A stretch of 64,000 nucleotides of DNA, from positions 248,001-312,000 of the forward strand of contig JACKMB010000003.1 of the NCBI GenBank assembly GCA_024235615.1, given 5' to 3'. The stretch's first letter is position 1. The number at the start of each line of letters is the position of its first letter. Position numbers and translations under genes: made by a program. This DNA comes from Thauera sp. (GTDB taxonomy: Bacteria; Pseudomonadota; Gammaproteobacteria; Burkholderiales; Rhodocyclaceae). The notes below the pieces were generated by a model that did no database searches, was not told the DNA's origin, and worked only from the letters and a program-made list of their open reading frames with translations. Shown here one piece after another: positions 8,855-21,432 of the stretch.

Positions 8855-8889
8855 GTGGGTTCAAGTGGAAAAAAGTGGGGAAAAGTGTC
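8855..8889 (+). promoter_or_regulatory. MraZ-binding box (four direct repeats)
   Basis: GTGGG (8855), GTGGA (8865), GTGGG (8875) and GTGTC (8885) are spaced exactly 10 bases apart with 5-base spacers, ending 35 bases before the mraZ start. This matches the known MraZ operator of tandem TGGGN repeats and implies autoregulation of the whole division and cell wall cluster. The rest of the 8562-8924 gap holds no gene; the mraZ promoter must lie in the A+T-richer part around 8745-8850, but I cannot fix its boxes. Confidence 0.85.
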
Positions 8890-8924
8890 GTTCCGATGCT
8901 TTCCCAAAGCCGTCAGGGGGTTCG

Positions 8925-9368
8925 ATGTTCCAGGGAGCGGTGGCGCTCAATCTCGATGCGAAGGGACGCCTTGCGATTCCCGCGCGGCATCGTGATGCCC
9001 TGGCCGTCGATAACGGCCAGGTGGTGCTGACCGCCCATCCGCACGGCTGCTGCCTCGTCTACCCCGTTCCCGCCTGGAATCCGATCCGCGACCACGTGCT
9101 GCGGGCACCGAGCCTGGATCCGCAAGCGGCGATGCTCAAGCGCCTGCTCGTGGGCTTCGCCCAGGAAGAGACGCTCGACGCCGCCGGTCGCGTGCTGGTG
9201 GCGTCCTCGCTGCGCAAGTTCGCTGCGCTCGAGAAGCAGGTCTGGCTGGTCGGCCAGGGCACGCATTTCGAGCTGTGGTCCGATGAGCGCTGGGAGAAGC
9301 AGCAGCAGGCGATGCTCGACCTGGTCAATACCGGCCTGCCGCCCGGGTTCGAGAGCCTCGCGCTGTGA
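8925..9368 (+). CDS. mraZ: Transcriptional regulator MraZ
   Basis: MraZ is a DNA-binding, AbrB-fold repressor of the division and cell wall operon. The product (147 residues) starts [19 protein letters not shown] and has the two family repeats with DxxGR signatures: LDAKGR (10-15) and LDAAGR later. I chose ATG 8925 rather than the in-frame ATG at 8838 because the family starts here and because the MraZ operator (8855-8889) would otherwise lie inside the coding region. It is first of the mra/dcw cluster; rsmH starts within its stop codon (GTGA). Confidence 0.95.
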   Translation: MFQGAVALNLDAKGRLAIPARHRDALAVDNGQVVLTAHPHGCCLVYPVPAWNPIRDHVLRAPSLDPQAAMLKRLLVGFAQEETLDAAGRVLVASSLRKFAALEKQVWLVGQGTHFELWSDERWEKQQQAMLDLVNTGLPPGFESLAL

Positions 9369-10300
9369 CCTCCGCCCATGCCCACGTCAGCGTCCTCCTC
9401 TCCGAAGCGGTCGACGCGCTTGCGATCCGTGCCGACGGCATCTACGTCGATGGGACCTTCGGGCGTGGCGGCCATAGTCGCGCCGTGCTCGCCCAACTCG
9501 GACCGCAGGGGCGCCTGATCGCCTTCGACCGCGATCCGGCGGCGATCGCCGCCGGAGAGGCGGTGGGGGATGCGCGGCTGACGCTGGTGCATTCGGCATT
9601 CAGCGCGCTCGACGACGAGCTCGTGCGCCTCGGCGTGCAGGCGGTGGATGGTGTGCTGCTGGACCTCGGGGTGTCTTCGCCCCAGCTGGACGACGCTGCG
9701 CGCGGGATGAGCTTTCGCTTCGACGCCCCCCTCGACATGCGCATGGATACGAGCCGCGGGCAGACCGTGGCGGAATGGCTGGCGGAGGCGTCCGTCGGAC
9801 AGATCACGGAGGTCATCAGGGAATATGGAGAGGAACGGTTTGCTCATGCGATTGCAAAGGCGATTGCAACTGCTCGGGCAGGGGGGGCTGTCGCAACCAC
9901 TGGACAACTTGCCGCGCTCGTGGAAAAAGCGGTCCGCACGCGCGAGCCGGGGCAGCACCCGGCGACACGCACCTTCCAGGCTCTTCGGATTTTCATCAAT
10001 CAGGAGCTCGAGGAGCTGAGCGGAGTGCTGCCCGTCTGCGTGTCCCGGCTGCGGCCGGGCGGGCGGCTGGCGGTGATCAGCTTCCACTCGCTCGAGGACC
10101 GCATCGTGAAGCGCTTCATGCGTGACGAGTCGCGTCCGCCGCTGCTGCCGCGCCGGCTGCCGGTCAGGGCGGCAGACCTGCCTGCGCCGCGCCTGCGGCT
10201 CGTCGGCAAGGCGACGCGTCCGGGCGAGGCCGAGGTCGCGGCCAACCCGCGTGCGCGCAGCGCGGTGCTGCGCGTGGCCGAACGCACGGAGGCGCCCTGA
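9365..10300 (+). CDS. rsmH: 16S rRNA (cytosine(1402)-N4)-methyltransferase
   Basis: RsmH (MraW) methylates N4 of C1402 in 16S rRNA, the same nucleotide RsmI modifies. The 311-residue product has the SAM motif [16 protein letters not shown] (27-42), [14 protein letters not shown], the [19 protein letters not shown] block and the C-terminal [16 protein letters not shown]. It starts with GTG at 9365, overlapping the mraZ stop by four bases; no nearer ATG fits. The downstream ftsL start overlaps its stop (TGATG). Confidence 0.96.
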   Translation: MTSAHAHVSVLLSEAVDALAIRADGIYVDGTFGRGGHSRAVLAQLGPQGRLIAFDRDPAAIAAGEAVGDARLTLVHSAFSALDDELVRLGVQAVDGVLLDLGVSSPQLDDAARGMSFRFDAPLDMRMDTSRGQTVAEWLAEASVGQITEVIREYGEERFAHAIAKAIATARAGGAVATTGQLAALVEKAVRTREPGQHPATRTFQALRIFINQELEELSGVLPVCVSRLRPGGRLAVISFHSLEDRIVKRFMRDESRPPLLPRRLPVRAADLPAPRLRLVGKATRPGEAEVAANPRARSAVLRVAERTEAP

Positions 10301-10566
10301 TGGTGCGAATCGACGCCGTCCTCGTCGCCCTTGCCGTCGCCAGCGCGCTCGGCGTGGTCGCCTCGCAGCATCAGGCGCGCCGCCTCCACGGCGAGTACGA
10401 GCGCGAGCAGGCGCGCGCGCAGGCGCTCGAGGTCGAGTGGGGGCAGCTCCAGCTCGAGCAGAGCACCTGGGCGACGCACGGGCGCGTCGAGAAGCTCGCC
10501 CGCGATCGCCTGCACATGCAAGTGCCGCCCGAAGGGCAGGTGCTGGTGGTGGAGCCTCAATCATGA
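10300..10566 (+). CDS. ftsL: Cell division protein FtsL
   Basis: FtsL forms the FtsQLB complex that activates septal wall synthesis. The 88-residue protein is a bitopic membrane protein: a short N-terminus, one membrane segment at about 5-22 (DAVLVALAVASALGVVAS) and a heptad-like, Glu/Gln-rich periplasmic coiled coil. Size, topology and position between rsmH and ftsI decide the call, since FtsL sequences are poorly conserved. It overlaps rsmH by one base and ftsI by four (ATGA). Confidence 0.92.
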   Translation: MVRIDAVLVALAVASALGVVASQHQARRLHGEYEREQARAQALEVEWGQLQLEQSTWATHGRVEKLARDRLHMQVPPEGQVLVVEPQS

Positions 10567-12329
10567 AAAAGCAACGTACCGTCACCTTCAATCACAATCC
10601 GCTGCTCAAGCGCGAGCTGCCGGCATGGCGGCCGCGCATCGTCATGCTCGCGCTGATGGGGTGTTCGCTTGCACTGGTCGGGCGTGCGCTCTACCTGCAG
10701 GGGGTCAATGACGATTTCCTCCAGGCCAAGGGTGCATCGCGCTATGCGCGCGTGCTCGAGGTGCCCGCCACCCGCGGCCGCATCACCGACCGCCATGGCG
10801 ACATCCTCGCGGTGAGCACGCCGGTGCGCGCAGTCTGGGCGCTGCCTGCGGACGCACGCCTGGAGCCCGCCCAGGTGCGCGAGCTCGCGCGCCTGCTCGA
10901 GATGGATGCCAACGAGCTCAACGGCAAGCTCGCCGCAGGGCGCGACTTCGTCTACCTCAAGCGCCAGGTGCCGCCCGAGGTCGCGCAGGCAGTCGCCGAC
11001 CTGCGCCTGCCCGGCATCCACCAGCAGAAGGAATACCGTCGCTACTACCCCGGCGGCGAGGTGATGGCGCACATCCTCGGCTTCACCGACCTCGAGGACC
11101 GCGGCCAGGAGGGCATCGAGCTCGCTTTCGACAAGCGCCTGTCGGGTCGCGCCGGAGCGCGTCGCGTGATCAAGGACCGCCGCGGCCAGATCGTCGAGGA
11201 CGTCGAGGCCATCCGTCCCCCGCGCGACGGCGACGATGTCGCGCTGTCGATCGACGGCAAGATCCAGTATCTCGCCTGGTCGGCGCTGCGCGAGGCGATG
11301 GAGGAGCACAAGGCCAAGGCGGCCGCCGCGGTCGTGCTCGATGTGCGCAGCGGCGAGGTGCTCGCGCTGGTCAACGCACCGACCTTCAATCCGAACAATC
11401 GCGCCAACCTCACTGGCGCGCAGCTGCGCAACCGGGTGTTCACCGACGCCTTCGAGCCCGGCTCGGTGATGAAGCCCTTCATCGCCGCGCTCGCGCTCGA
11501 GCGCGGCAAGGTCAGGCTCAATACCCCGATCGACACCGGCAGCGGCCGCATGACCATCGGGACCGCGACCATCTCCGACACCAAGCGCCATGGTGTCATC
11601 ACCATGGCGCAGGTGGTGCAGAAGTCCTCCAACATCGGCACCGTGAAGATGGCTCAGCAGCTCGGCGCCGACGAGATGTGGCATCTCTTCGATCAGCTCG
11701 GCTTCGGCACCCCGCTCAACCTCGGCTTCCCCGGCGAGACCTCCGGCCGGCTGCGTCCGGCCAAGAGTTGGCGGCCGATCGAGCAGGCGACCATGTCCTA
11801 CGGCCACGGCATCTCGACGAGCCTGATCCAGATGGCGCGCGCCTACCTCGTGTTCGCACGCGAGGGTGAGCTGGTGCCGCTGTCGCTGACGCGGGTGGAG
11901 GGCGCGCCGAGCTCGGGGCGGCGCGTGTTCTCGGTCGACACGGCGCGCCAGATGCGCACCGTGCTGGCGATGGCGGCGGGCCCCGGCGGCACCGCGATCC
12001 GCGCCCAGGTGCCCGGCTACACGGTGGCGGGAAAGACCGGCACTGCACACAAGCTCGAGGACGGCCGCTACGCGCGCAAGTACATCTCGTCCTTCGTCGG
12101 CTTCGCGCCGGCGAGCGATCCGCGCATCGTCGTCGCGGTGATGGTGGATGAGCCCTCCGCGGGCCATCACTACGGCGGTACGGTCGCCGCGCCGGTGTTC
12201 TCGCGCATCACCGAGGGCACGCTGCGCACGCTCGGTGTCGCCCCGGACATGCCGCTGACCCCGCTCCAGCTTGCCCGGCGCGGTGCGGACGAGGCCGCCA
12301 GCGCTGGCGTCGGCAGGGAGAACATGTGA
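10563..12329 (+). CDS. ftsI: Peptidoglycan D,D-transpeptidase FtsI (PBP3)
   Basis: The septum-specific class B penicillin-binding protein that crosslinks new peptidoglycan. The product (588 residues) has a short cytoplasmic tail, one membrane segment at about 27-46, the non-catalytic pedestal starting VPATRGRITDRHGDILAVS (68-86), and a transpeptidase domain with the three catalytic motifs: SVMK (Ser301, Lys304), SSN (355-357) and KTG (491-493). I chose ATG 10563, which overlaps the ftsL stop (ATGA); the open frame extends much further upstream in a frame shadowing ftsL and rsmH. Confidence 0.97.
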   Translation: MKKQRTVTFNHNPLLKRELPAWRPRIVMLALMGCSLALVGRALYLQGVNDDFLQAKGASRYARVLEVPATRGRITDRHGDILAVSTPVRAVWALPADARLEPAQVRELARLLEMDANELNGKLAAGRDFVYLKRQVPPEVAQAVADLRLPGIHQQKEYRRYYPGGEVMAHILGFTDLEDRGQEGIELAFDKRLSGRAGARRVIKDRRGQIVEDVEAIRPPRDGDDVALSIDGKIQYLAWSALREAMEEHKAKAAAAVVLDVRSGEVLALVNAPTFNPNNRANLTGAQLRNRVFTDAFEPGSVMKPFIAALALERGKVRLNTPIDTGSGRMTIGTATISDTKRHGVITMAQVVQKSSNIGTVKMAQQLGADEMWHLFDQLGFGTPLNLGFPGETSGRLRPAKSWRPIEQATMSYGHGISTSLIQMARAYLVFAREGELVPLSLTRVEGAPSSGRRVFSVDTARQMRTVLAMAAGPGGTAIRAQVPGYTVAGKTGTAHKLEDGRYARKYISSFVGFAPASDPRIVVAVMVDEPSAGHHYGGTVAAPVFSRITEGTLRTLGVAPDMPLTPLQLARRGADEAASAGVGRENM

Positions 12330-13831
12330 GCGCCGCGCAAGCCCTCGCCGTGCTCGATCGCCTGCGCGCGCTCGGGGTGCACGCGGACGACATCAGCGCG
12401 GATTCGCGCAGGGCGGGGTCGGGCTGCGTGTTCGCGGCCTGGCCCGGCCAGCGTACCGATGGTCGCCGTTTCCTTGCCGATGCGGCCGCGCGTGGCGTGG
12501 CCGCTGTGTTGTGGGAAGACGGCGACGGTTTTGCCGCCCCCCCGCTTGCGGTGCCGGGTTTTGGCGTGCGCGGCCTGCGCGAGCTTGCCGGCTACCTCGC
12601 GCACGAGCTCCACGGCCGGCCTTCGCAGGCGCTGTGGCTGGCGGGCGTCACCGGCACCAACGGCAAGACCACCGTCTCGCAGATGCTCGCGCGTGCGCTC
12701 GGCGATCTCGGCCAGCCCTGCGGCATCGTCGGCACGCTCGGCTGCGGCTTCCCCGATGCGCTCGAGGAGGGCCTCAACACCACGCCCGACGCGCTCGAGC
12801 TGCAGCGCTGGTTCGCCCGCTTCCGCGACCAGGGGGCGGTGGCGGCGGCGATGGAGGTGTCCTCGATCGGGCTCGACCAGGGGCGGGTCAATGGTGCGCA
12901 GTTCGACGTCGCGATCTTCACCAACCTGAGCCGCGACCACCTCGACTACCACGGCACCATGGAAGCCTACGCCGAGGCCAAGGCGCGCCTGTTCGAGCGC
13001 CCGGAGCTGGCGGCCTGCGTGATCAACGTCGACGACCCCTGGGGCCTGGCGCTGGCGCGCAGGCTCGTCGCCGCGGGGCGCACGGTGATCGCCTGCACGC
13101 TCTATGCGGCCAATGCCGACGCGGTGCCCGGCGCGCGCGTGCTGCGCGCCGACCGCCTGCAGGCCGCGCCTGCGGGGCTGCGCTTCACCCTCGTCTGGGA
13201 AGGGCGCGAGGCCGAGATCGGCGTGCGCATGGTGGCGCACTTCAACGTCTCCAACCTGATCGCGGTCGCCGGCGCCTTGCTCGCGCGCGGCATCGCCTTC
13301 GACGAGCTGCCGCCGGTGCTGGGGCGGCTTTCGCCGCCGCAGGGTCGCATGCAGCTGGTCGGCGGAGTGTGCGAGCCGCTGGTGGTGATCGACTACGCGC
13401 ACTCGCCCGATGCCCTCGCCAAGGTGCTCGAGGCCTTGCGCGGCACGGTGCATAGCCGGCGCGGCCGCCTGACGTGCGTGTTCGGCTGCGGCGGCGACCG
13501 TGATCCGGGCAAGCGCCCGCTGATGGGCGAGATCGCCAGCGCGATCGCGGATCGCGTGGTGATCACCAGCGACAACCCGCGCTCCGAAGACCCGCAGCGC
13601 ATCGTTGAGGCCATCGCCGCCGGCGCCGGTCCGGCGGCCGAACGCGTGGTCGACCGTGCGCAGGCGATCGCCCGTGCGGTCGCCGAGGCGCAGGCCGATG
13701 ACGTGGTGCTGATCGCCGGCAAGGGCCACGAGCCCTATCAGGAAATCCTCGGCAAACGCCTGCCGTTTTCGGATCTGGAGCAGGCGAAGCGTGCGCTCGC
13801 CGCCTGGCATGCAAGGGAGAAGGGCCAATGA
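12326..13831 (+). CDS. murE: UDP-MurNAc-L-Ala-D-Glu:meso-diaminopimelate ligase
   Basis: MurE adds the third residue of the peptidoglycan stem. The 501-residue product has the ADSRRAGSGCVFAA N-terminal domain motif, the P-loop [10 protein letters not shown] (107-116), the central SRDHLDYHGTMEAYAEAKARLF block and DNPR at 416-419. DNPR is the signature of enzymes specific for meso-DAP, not lysine, which agrees with mpl in this window. It starts with GTG overlapping the ftsI stop (GTGA) and overlaps murF by four bases. Confidence 0.97.
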   Translation: MSAAQALAVLDRLRALGVHADDISADSRRAGSGCVFAAWPGQRTDGRRFLADAAARGVAAVLWEDGDGFAAPPLAVPGFGVRGLRELAGYLAHELHGRPSQALWLAGVTGTNGKTTVSQMLARALGDLGQPCGIVGTLGCGFPDALEEGLNTTPDALELQRWFARFRDQGAVAAAMEVSSIGLDQGRVNGAQFDVAIFTNLSRDHLDYHGTMEAYAEAKARLFERPELAACVINVDDPWGLALARRLVAAGRTVIACTLYAANADAVPGARVLRADRLQAAPAGLRFTLVWEGREAEIGVRMVAHFNVSNLIAVAGALLARGIAFDELPPVLGRLSPPQGRMQLVGGVCEPLVVIDYAHSPDALAKVLEALRGTVHSRRGRLTCVFGCGGDRDPGKRPLMGEIASAIADRVVITSDNPRSEDPQRIVEAIAAGAGPAAERVVDRAQAIARAVAEAQADDVVLIAGKGHEPYQEILGKRLPFSDLEQAKRALAAWHAREKGQ

Positions 13832-15240
13832 TGAGCCTGCACGACGCCGCACGCGCGCTCGCGGTCCATGGGGCGCGAGCGACCGGGGAGGGGCGCTTCG
13901 ACAGCGTCGGCACCGACACCCGCGCGCTCGCGCCCGGGCAGCTCTTCGTCGCGCTGCGCGGCGAGCGCTTCGACGGCCACGACTTCGTCGCCACCGCGGC
14001 CAAGGCCGGCGCGGCCGCGGCGCTGGTCGATGCCGCCTGGGTTGCCGGCAAGAGCGACGCCGGCCTGCCCCTGCTGGTCGTGGACGACACCCGGCGCGCG
14101 CTCGGCACGCTCGCGGCCGCCTGGCGGGCACGCTTCGCACTGCCGCTCATCGGTATCACCGGCAGCAATGGCAAGACCACGGTGAAGGAGATGTGCGCCG
14201 CGATCCTGCGTGCGCAGGCGAGCCGAGACGGCTTCGGCGAGGAGTCGGTGCTGGCCACCCGCGGCAACCTGAACAACGACATCGGCATGCCGCTGACCCT
14301 GCTCGAGCTGCGCGACTTCCACCGCGCCGCGGTGATCGAGATGGGGATGAACCACCCTGGCGAAATCGGCTACCTGAGCGCGCTCGCCCAGCCCACCGTG
14401 GCGCTGGTGAACAACGCCCAGCGCGCGCACCTGCAGGGCATGGGCTCGGTCGACGAGGTCGCGCGCGAGAAGGGCGCGATCTACGATGGCCTGGGCGGTG
14501 CGGGCGTGGCGGTGATCAACGCCGACGACCCGCACGCCGGCTACTGGCGCGCGCTCAATGCCGGGCGGCCGATTGTGACATTCGGTATCGACCAGCCGGC
14601 GGACGTGTTCGCGCGGTGTACCCTGCGCGGCCTCGGCTCGCGGCTCGAACTCGATACCCCGCAAGGGAAGATCGATTTCACCTTGCAGGTGCCGGGTCTG
14701 CACAACGTGCGCAACGCCATCGGCGCGGCGGCTGCCTGCCTCTCGGCAGGGGTGTCGCCCGAGGCGGTGGCCCAGGGGCTTGCAGGTTTCGCCGGCACGC
14801 GCGGCCGCCTGCAGCGTCGGGCCGGGCCGCAGGGTGCGCTGGTCCTGGACGATTCGTACAACGCCAATCCGGATTCGGTGCGTGCGGGCATCGACGTGCT
14901 CGCCGCCATGCCGGGCCACACCTGGCTGGTGCTCGGCGACATGGGCGAGGTCGGCGAGACCAGCGCCCAGGTCCACGACGAGGTCGGCGGCTATGCGAAG
15001 AGCAAGGGCATCGACGGCCTCTTCGCGCTCGGCGACATGAGCGCGGTGGCGGCGCACAACTTCGGTGAGGGCGCGCGCCACTTCAGCTCGGCGGAGGCGC
15101 TCGTCAAGGCGCTCGCGCCGCACCTGGATGCCGACTCGGTGGTGCTGGTGAAGGGCTCGCGCTTCATGCGCATGGAAAGGGTGGCGGATGCGCTTGCGGC
15201 AATGCACAATCCCGCCCCTTCAACGGAAACCGGCTCCTGA
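13828..15240 (+). CDS. murF: UDP-MurNAc-tripeptide:D-Ala-D-Ala ligase
   Basis: MurF attaches D-Ala-D-Ala to finish the UDP-MurNAc-pentapeptide. The 470-residue product shows [20 protein letters not shown] in the N-terminal domain, the P-loop [14 protein letters not shown] (109-122), [25 protein letters not shown] and the C-terminal [15 protein letters not shown], all typical. The first codons are ATGATG, so the start could be 13828 or 13831; the former gives the ATGA overlap with murE seen throughout this cluster. Confidence 0.97.
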   Translation: MMSLHDAARALAVHGARATGEGRFDSVGTDTRALAPGQLFVALRGERFDGHDFVATAAKAGAAAALVDAAWVAGKSDAGLPLLVVDDTRRALGTLAAAWRARFALPLIGITGSNGKTTVKEMCAAILRAQASRDGFGEESVLATRGNLNNDIGMPLTLLELRDFHRAAVIEMGMNHPGEIGYLSALAQPTVALVNNAQRAHLQGMGSVDEVAREKGAIYDGLGGAGVAVINADDPHAGYWRALNAGRPIVTFGIDQPADVFARCTLRGLGSRLELDTPQGKIDFTLQVPGLHNVRNAIGAAAACLSAGVSPEAVAQGLAGFAGTRGRLQRRAGPQGALVLDDSYNANPDSVRAGIDVLAAMPGHTWLVLGDMGEVGETSAQVHDEVGGYAKSKGIDGLFALGDMSAVAAHNFGEGARHFSSAEALVKALAPHLDADSVVLVKGSRFMRMERVADALAAMHNPAPSTETGS

Positions 15241-15241
15241 C

Positions 15242-16330
15242 ATGTTGTTGGAACTCGCCCTCTGGCTCAGCCAGGACATTCGTGGCTTCAACGTCTTCGG
15301 CTATATCACGCTGCGGACGGTGCTCGCCGCACTCACCGCGCTGGCGATCTCGCTGATCGCCGGCCCCGCCGTCATCCGCTGGCTGGCTGCCAAGAAGATC
15401 GGCCAGGCCGTGCGCGACGACGGCCCCAAGTCGCATCTGACCAAGGCGGGCACCCCGACCATGGGTGGTGCGCTGATCCTGATCGCGATCGGCATCACCG
15501 TCCTGTTGTGGGGCGATCTTCGCAACGACTACGTATGGGTGACGCTGCTCGTGACCCTGGGCTTCGGCGCGGTAGGCTGGGTCGATGACTGGCGCAAGGT
15601 GGTGCACCGCGACCCGAAGGGGCTGGCGAGCCGCTGGAAATACCTGTGGACCTCGGCGATCGCGCTCGCCGCGGCGATCTACCTCGGCATCAGCGCCGAT
15701 ACCCCGGCCGAGACCGAGCTGATCGTGCCCTTCTTCAAGGCCGTGGCCTATCCGCTGGGCATCTTCGGCTTCGTCGCGCTGACCTACTTCGTCATCAACG
15801 GCACCAGCCATGCGGTTAACCTCACCGACGGCCTCGACGGCCTGGCGATCATGCCGACGGTGATGGTGGCCGGTGCGCTGGCGATCTTCGCCTACGTCGC
15901 CGGCCACGCCGGCTTCTCCAAGTATCTCGGCGTGCCCTACGTCGCGGGGGCGGGCGAGCTCGCGGTGTTCTGCGGCGCGATCTGCGGTGCCGGCCTCGGC
16001 TTCCTGTGGTTCAACGCCTACCCGGCGGAGGTCTTCATGGGCGATGTCGGCGCGCTCGCGCTCGGCGCCGCGCTCGGCACCATCGCGGTGATCGTCCGCC
16101 AGGAGATCGTGCTCTTCATCATGGGTGGCCTCTTCGTCGCCGAGACCCTGTCGGTGATGGTGCAGGTGCTCTACTTCAAGGCCACCGGCGGCAAGCGCAT
16201 CTTCCGCATGGCGCCGCTGCACCACCACTACGAGCTGGGCGGCTGGAAGGAAACGCAGGTGGTGGTCCGCTTCTGGATCATCACCATCATGCTGGTGCTG
16301 TTCGGCCTGTCGACGCTGAAACTGCGATGA
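15242..16330 (+). CDS. mraY: Phospho-N-acetylmuramoyl-pentapeptide-transferase
   Basis: MraY transfers phospho-MurNAc-pentapeptide to undecaprenyl phosphate, making lipid I at the cytoplasmic membrane. The product (362 residues) is a polytopic membrane protein with [16 protein letters not shown], the Asp-rich [37 protein letters not shown] and [12 protein letters not shown] motifs that make up the active site. I chose ATG 15242, one base after the murF stop, which gives the usual MLLELALWL start. murD overlaps its end (ATGA). Confidence 0.97.
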   Translation: MLLELALWLSQDIRGFNVFGYITLRTVLAALTALAISLIAGPAVIRWLAAKKIGQAVRDDGPKSHLTKAGTPTMGGALILIAIGITVLLWGDLRNDYVWVTLLVTLGFGAVGWVDDWRKVVHRDPKGLASRWKYLWTSAIALAAAIYLGISADTPAETELIVPFFKAVAYPLGIFGFVALTYFVINGTSHAVNLTDGLDGLAIMPTVMVAGALAIFAYVAGHAGFSKYLGVPYVAGAGELAVFCGAICGAGLGFLWFNAYPAEVFMGDVGALALGAALGTIAVIVRQEIVLFIMGGLFVAETLSVMVQVLYFKATGGKRIFRMAPLHHHYELGGWKETQVVVRFWIITIMLVLFGLSTLKLR

Positions 16331-17727
16331 GCGCACTCACGGGCAAACACATCCTCGTCCTCGGGCTCGGCGAATCGGGCCTGGCCATGGCGCGCTGGTG
16401 CGCGCTGCGTGGCGCGCGCGTGCGCGTGGCCGACAGCCGCGCCCTGCCGCCCGGGCGGGATGCGCTGAAGGCGGACGCCCCGCTCGCCGAGCTCTTCGTC
16501 GGCGGTTTCGGCGACGAGGTGCTCGACGGCGTCGACCTGGTCGCCCTCAGCCCAGGCCTCGACCCGCGCGTCGGGGTCGCCGCCGAGGCACGTCGGCGCG
16601 GCCTGCCGCTTACCGGCGAGATGAGCCTGCTCGCGCAGGCGCTCGACGAACTCGGCGTGCGCGCGCAGACCTGCATCCTCGCGATCACCGGTACCAACGG
16701 CAAGACCACCACCACCGCACTCGCCGCGGCGCTCGCGCAGTCCGCCGGCCTCGATGCGGTCGCTGCCGGCAACATCAGCCCGGCGGCGCTCGACGTGCTC
16801 ATGGAGCGCCTGGAGATCGGCGCCGCGCTGCCCGCGTGCTGGGTGCTGGAGCTCTCGAGCTTCCAGATCGAGACCATGCAGGGGCTGGACGCCGAGGCGG
16901 CGACCGTGCTCAACGTCACCGACGACCACCTCGACCGCTACGCCGACCTCGAGGAATATGCCGCTACCAAGGCGGCGATCTTCCAGGGTGCGGGCGTGCA
17001 GGTGCTCAACCGCGAGGACGCGCGCGTGGTGGCGATGGCGCTGCCGGGCCGGCGCACGCTCCGCTTCGGCACCACGGCGCCGGCGGCCGACTCCGACTAC
17101 GGCCTGGCCGACCACGACGGCCGCGCCTGGCTGATGCGTGGCAGCGAGCGCCTGCTCGCCCTCGACGAATTGCCGCTCGCCGGCCGCCACAACGCCGCCA
17201 ACGCGCTCGCCGCGCTCGCGCTCTGCGAGGGCGGCCTGGGCATCGAACCGCAGGCCCTGATTCCCGGGCTGAAGGCCTTCCGAGGCCTGCCGCACCGCGT
17301 CGAGCTGGTCGCCGAGCGCGCCGACGGCGTGCGCTTCTACGACGACTCCAAGGGCACCAACGTCGGCGCCACCGTGGCGGCGCTCGCCGGGATGGACTGC
17401 CCGGTGGTGCTGATTGCCGGTGGCGACGGCAAGGGCCAGGACTTCTCGCCGCTCGCCCCGGTGCTCGCCGGCAAGGCGCGCGCGCTGCTGCTGATCGGCC
17501 GTGACGCCGGCCGCATCGATCAGGCGGTGGCGGGCTGCGGTGTGGCGATCGAGCACGCGCCCGACCTCGACGCTGCGGTGGTGCGCGCCAACGCCTTCGC
17601 GCGGGCGGGCGACGCAGTGCTGCTCTCGCCTGCCTGCGCCAGCCTCGACATGTTCCGCAACTACGCCCACCGCGCGGAGGTCTTCGTCGCCGCGGTGCGC
17701 CGCCTGCCGGGAGTGAGCCCGCGATGA
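16327..17727 (+). CDS. murD: UDP-N-acetylmuramoyl-L-alanine:D-glutamate ligase
   Basis: MurD adds D-glutamate to UDP-MurNAc-L-Ala. The product (466 residues) has the Rossmann-type start [18 protein letters not shown], the P-loop [12 protein letters not shown] (119-130), the ELSSFQIET motif, [24 protein letters not shown] split across the central domain, and FRGLPHRVE and [12 protein letters not shown] in the C-terminal domain. Start 16327 overlaps the mraY stop (ATGA) and matches the family length; the longer open frame upstream shadows mraY. Confidence 0.97.
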   Translation: MSALTGKHILVLGLGESGLAMARWCALRGARVRVADSRALPPGRDALKADAPLAELFVGGFGDEVLDGVDLVALSPGLDPRVGVAAEARRRGLPLTGEMSLLAQALDELGVRAQTCILAITGTNGKTTTTALAAALAQSAGLDAVAAGNISPAALDVLMERLEIGAALPACWVLELSSFQIETMQGLDAEAATVLNVTDDHLDRYADLEEYAATKAAIFQGAGVQVLNREDARVVAMALPGRRTLRFGTTAPAADSDYGLADHDGRAWLMRGSERLLALDELPLAGRHNAANALAALALCEGGLGIEPQALIPGLKAFRGLPHRVELVAERADGVRFYDDSKGTNVGATVAALAGMDCPVVLIAGGDGKGQDFSPLAPVLAGKARALLLIGRDAGRIDQAVAGCGVAIEHAPDLDAAVVRANAFARAGDAVLLSPACASLDMFRNYAHRAEVFVAAVRRLPGVSPR

Positions 17728-18953
17728 AGTTCGCCAGTACCCTCACCGGCCTGCTCCAGCGCGGTGGCGGCGCCCCCGATCCGGCGCGCGCGGCCGCCGA
17801 TCGCCTGGGACGCCACGGCGCGCCGGCGCGCGAGCTCGACCTGCTGCTGATCTGGTCGGCGGTCGGCCTGCTGCTGCTCGGCCTGGTGATGGTGTATTCG
17901 GCCTCGATCGCGATCGCCGAGGGCAGCCGCTTCACCAACTATCAGGCGCACTTCTTCCTGCTGCGCCACGCGGTCTTCCTCGCCGTCGGCATCGGCCTCG
18001 GACTGGTGGCCTTCCAGCTGCCGATGGCGCGCTGGCAGCAGCTCGCCCCGGCGCTCTTCGTCGCCGGCGTGGTCCTGCTGGTGGTGGTGCTGATCCCGGG
18101 CATCGGGCGCGAGGTCAATGGCGCGCAGCGCTGGCTCTCGCTCGGGCCGGTGAACCTGCAGCCCTCCGAGCTCATGAAGATCTTCGCCGCGCTCTACGCC
18201 GCCGACTACACGGTGCGCAAGCTCGACGTCATGGGCAGCTTCATGAAGGGCTTCGTGCCGATGATGGCGGTGATCCTGCTGGTCGGCTTCCTGCTGCTGC
18301 GCGAGCCCGACTTCGGTGCCTTCGTGGTGATCACCACGATCGCCTTCGGCGTGCTTTTCCTGGGCGGCGTGAACGTGCGCGTGTTCGTGCTGCTCGCAGT
18401 GGTGGCGGTGATCGGCTTCGTGATCCTGATCTGGACCTCGCCCTATCGCCGCGACCGCATCTTCGGCTTCATGGACCCCTGGCAGGACGCCTACGGCAAG
18501 GGCTACCAGCTCTCCCACTCGCTGATCGCCTTCGGTCGTGGCGAGTGGTTCGGGGTCGGCTTGGGCGGCAGCGTCGAGAAGCTCTTCTACCTCCCCGAGG
18601 CGCACACCGACTTCCTGCTCGCGGTGATCGCGGAAGAGCTCGGCTTCGTCGGCGTGCTGACGGTGGTGGCGCTGTTTGCCTTGATCGTACACCGCGCCTT
18701 CATCATCGGCCGCGAAGCGGTCAAGCTCGAGCGCTACTTCGCCGGCCTGGTCGCCCAGGGCATCGGCCTGTGGATCGGCATCCAGTCCTTCATCAACATG
18801 GGCGTGAACATGGGCCTCTTGCCCACCAAGGGTCTGACCCTGCCGCTGATGAGCTTCGGCGGCTCGGGCATCGTCGCCAACTGCGTCGCGCTCGCCATCC
18901 TGCTCCGGGTGGACTGGGAGAACCGCCAGCTCATGCGCGGGGGGCGTACATGA
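17724..18953 (+). CDS. ftsW: Peptidoglycan glycosyltransferase FtsW
   Basis: The septal SEDS-family glycan polymerase working with FtsI. The 409-residue protein has about ten hydrophobic segments and the SEDS signatures [59 protein letters not shown] and [14 protein letters not shown]. The N-terminal 45 residues are a Gly/Ala/Arg-rich cytoplasmic tail, longer than in E. coli but usual for this group. ATGA overlaps join it to murD and murG. Confidence 0.96.
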   Translation: MKFASTLTGLLQRGGGAPDPARAAADRLGRHGAPARELDLLLIWSAVGLLLLGLVMVYSASIAIAEGSRFTNYQAHFFLLRHAVFLAVGIGLGLVAFQLPMARWQQLAPALFVAGVVLLVVVLIPGIGREVNGAQRWLSLGPVNLQPSELMKIFAALYAADYTVRKLDVMGSFMKGFVPMMAVILLVGFLLLREPDFGAFVVITTIAFGVLFLGGVNVRVFVLLAVVAVIGFVILIWTSPYRRDRIFGFMDPWQDAYGKGYQLSHSLIAFGRGEWFGVGLGGSVEKLFYLPEAHTDFLLAVIAEELGFVGVLTVVALFALIVHRAFIIGREAVKLERYFAGLVAQGIGLWIGIQSFINMGVNMGLLPTKGLTLPLMSFGGSGIVANCVALAILLRVDWENRQLMRGGRT

Positions 18954-20016
18954 AGACGCTGATGGTGATGGCCGGCGGCACCGGCGGCCACATCTTCCCG
19001 GGCATCGCGGTCGCCGAGGAGCTGCGCGCACGCGGCTGGCGCATCGTCTGGATGGGCAACCCCGAGGGCATGGAGGCGCGCATCGTGCCGCCGCGCGGCT
19101 ACGACACCGCCTGGGTTCGCTTCGGCGCGCTGCGCGGCAAGGGCCTGTTGCGCAAGCTCATGCTGCCGGTCAACCTGCTCTCCGGCTTCTGGCAGGCGCT
19201 GCGCGAGCTTCGCCGCGTCCGCCCCGACGTGGTGCTCGGCATGGGCGGATACATCACCTTTCCGGGCGGCATGATGGCCGCGCTGCTCGGGCGACCGCTC
19301 GTGCTGCACGAGCAGAACTCGGTCGCAGGCCTGGCCAACCGCGTGCTCGCCCGCGTCGCCGATCGTGTGCTGAGCGGCTTCCCAGCGGTGCTGGAGAAGG
19401 CCGAGTGGATGGGCAACCCGGTGCGCGCCGACATCGCCGCGGTGCTGCCGCCGGCCGAGCGCATGGCCGGGCGCGAGGGCCCGCTGCGCGTGCTGGTGGT
19501 GGGCGGCAGCCTGGGCGCCGCGGTGCTCAACGAGACCGTGCCGCAGGCGCTGCTGCGCCTTCCCGCCGAGCAGCGCCCGACGGTGGTGCACCAGGCCGGC
19601 GAGCGCCAGATCGAGGCCTTGCGCGCGGCCTACGCGCGCGCGCAGGTCGAGGGCGAGCTGCGCCCCTTCATCGACGACATGGCGGCGGCCTATGCCGACG
19701 CCGACCTGGTGATCTGCCGCGCCGGTGCGCTCACCGTGGCCGAGCTCGCCGCGGCCGGGGTGGCCAGCCTGCTGGTGCCCTTCCCCTACGCGGTGGACGA
19801 CCACCAGACCGGCAACGCGCGCTTCCTCGCCGACCGCGGCGGCGCCTACCTGCTGCCGCAATCCGAACTTACGCCCGACCGTCTCGCGGGCATCCTGTCC
19901 AGCCTGGACCGCGGCCGCCTGCTGCAGATGGCCGAGAACGCGCGCGCGCTCGCGAAGCCGCTCGCAGCCGTCGCGGTGGCCCACGTGTGTGCCGAGCTGG
20001 GCGGTGGAGAACAAGC

Positions 20017-20020
<4 letters not shown>
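18950..20020 (+). CDS. murG: Lipid II synthase MurG (GlcNAc transferase)
   Basis: MurG transfers GlcNAc to lipid I on the inner face of the cytoplasmic membrane. The product (356 residues) begins [20 protein letters not shown] with the glycine-rich loop for diphospho-lipid binding, has [11 protein letters not shown] and [12 protein letters not shown], and in the C-terminal half [14 protein letters not shown] and [15 protein letters not shown], the UDP-GlcNAc-binding region. The start overlaps the ftsW stop and murC overlaps its own stop (both ATGA). Confidence 0.97.
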
Positions 20021-21428
<1,408 letters not shown>

Positions 21429-21432
<4 letters not shown>
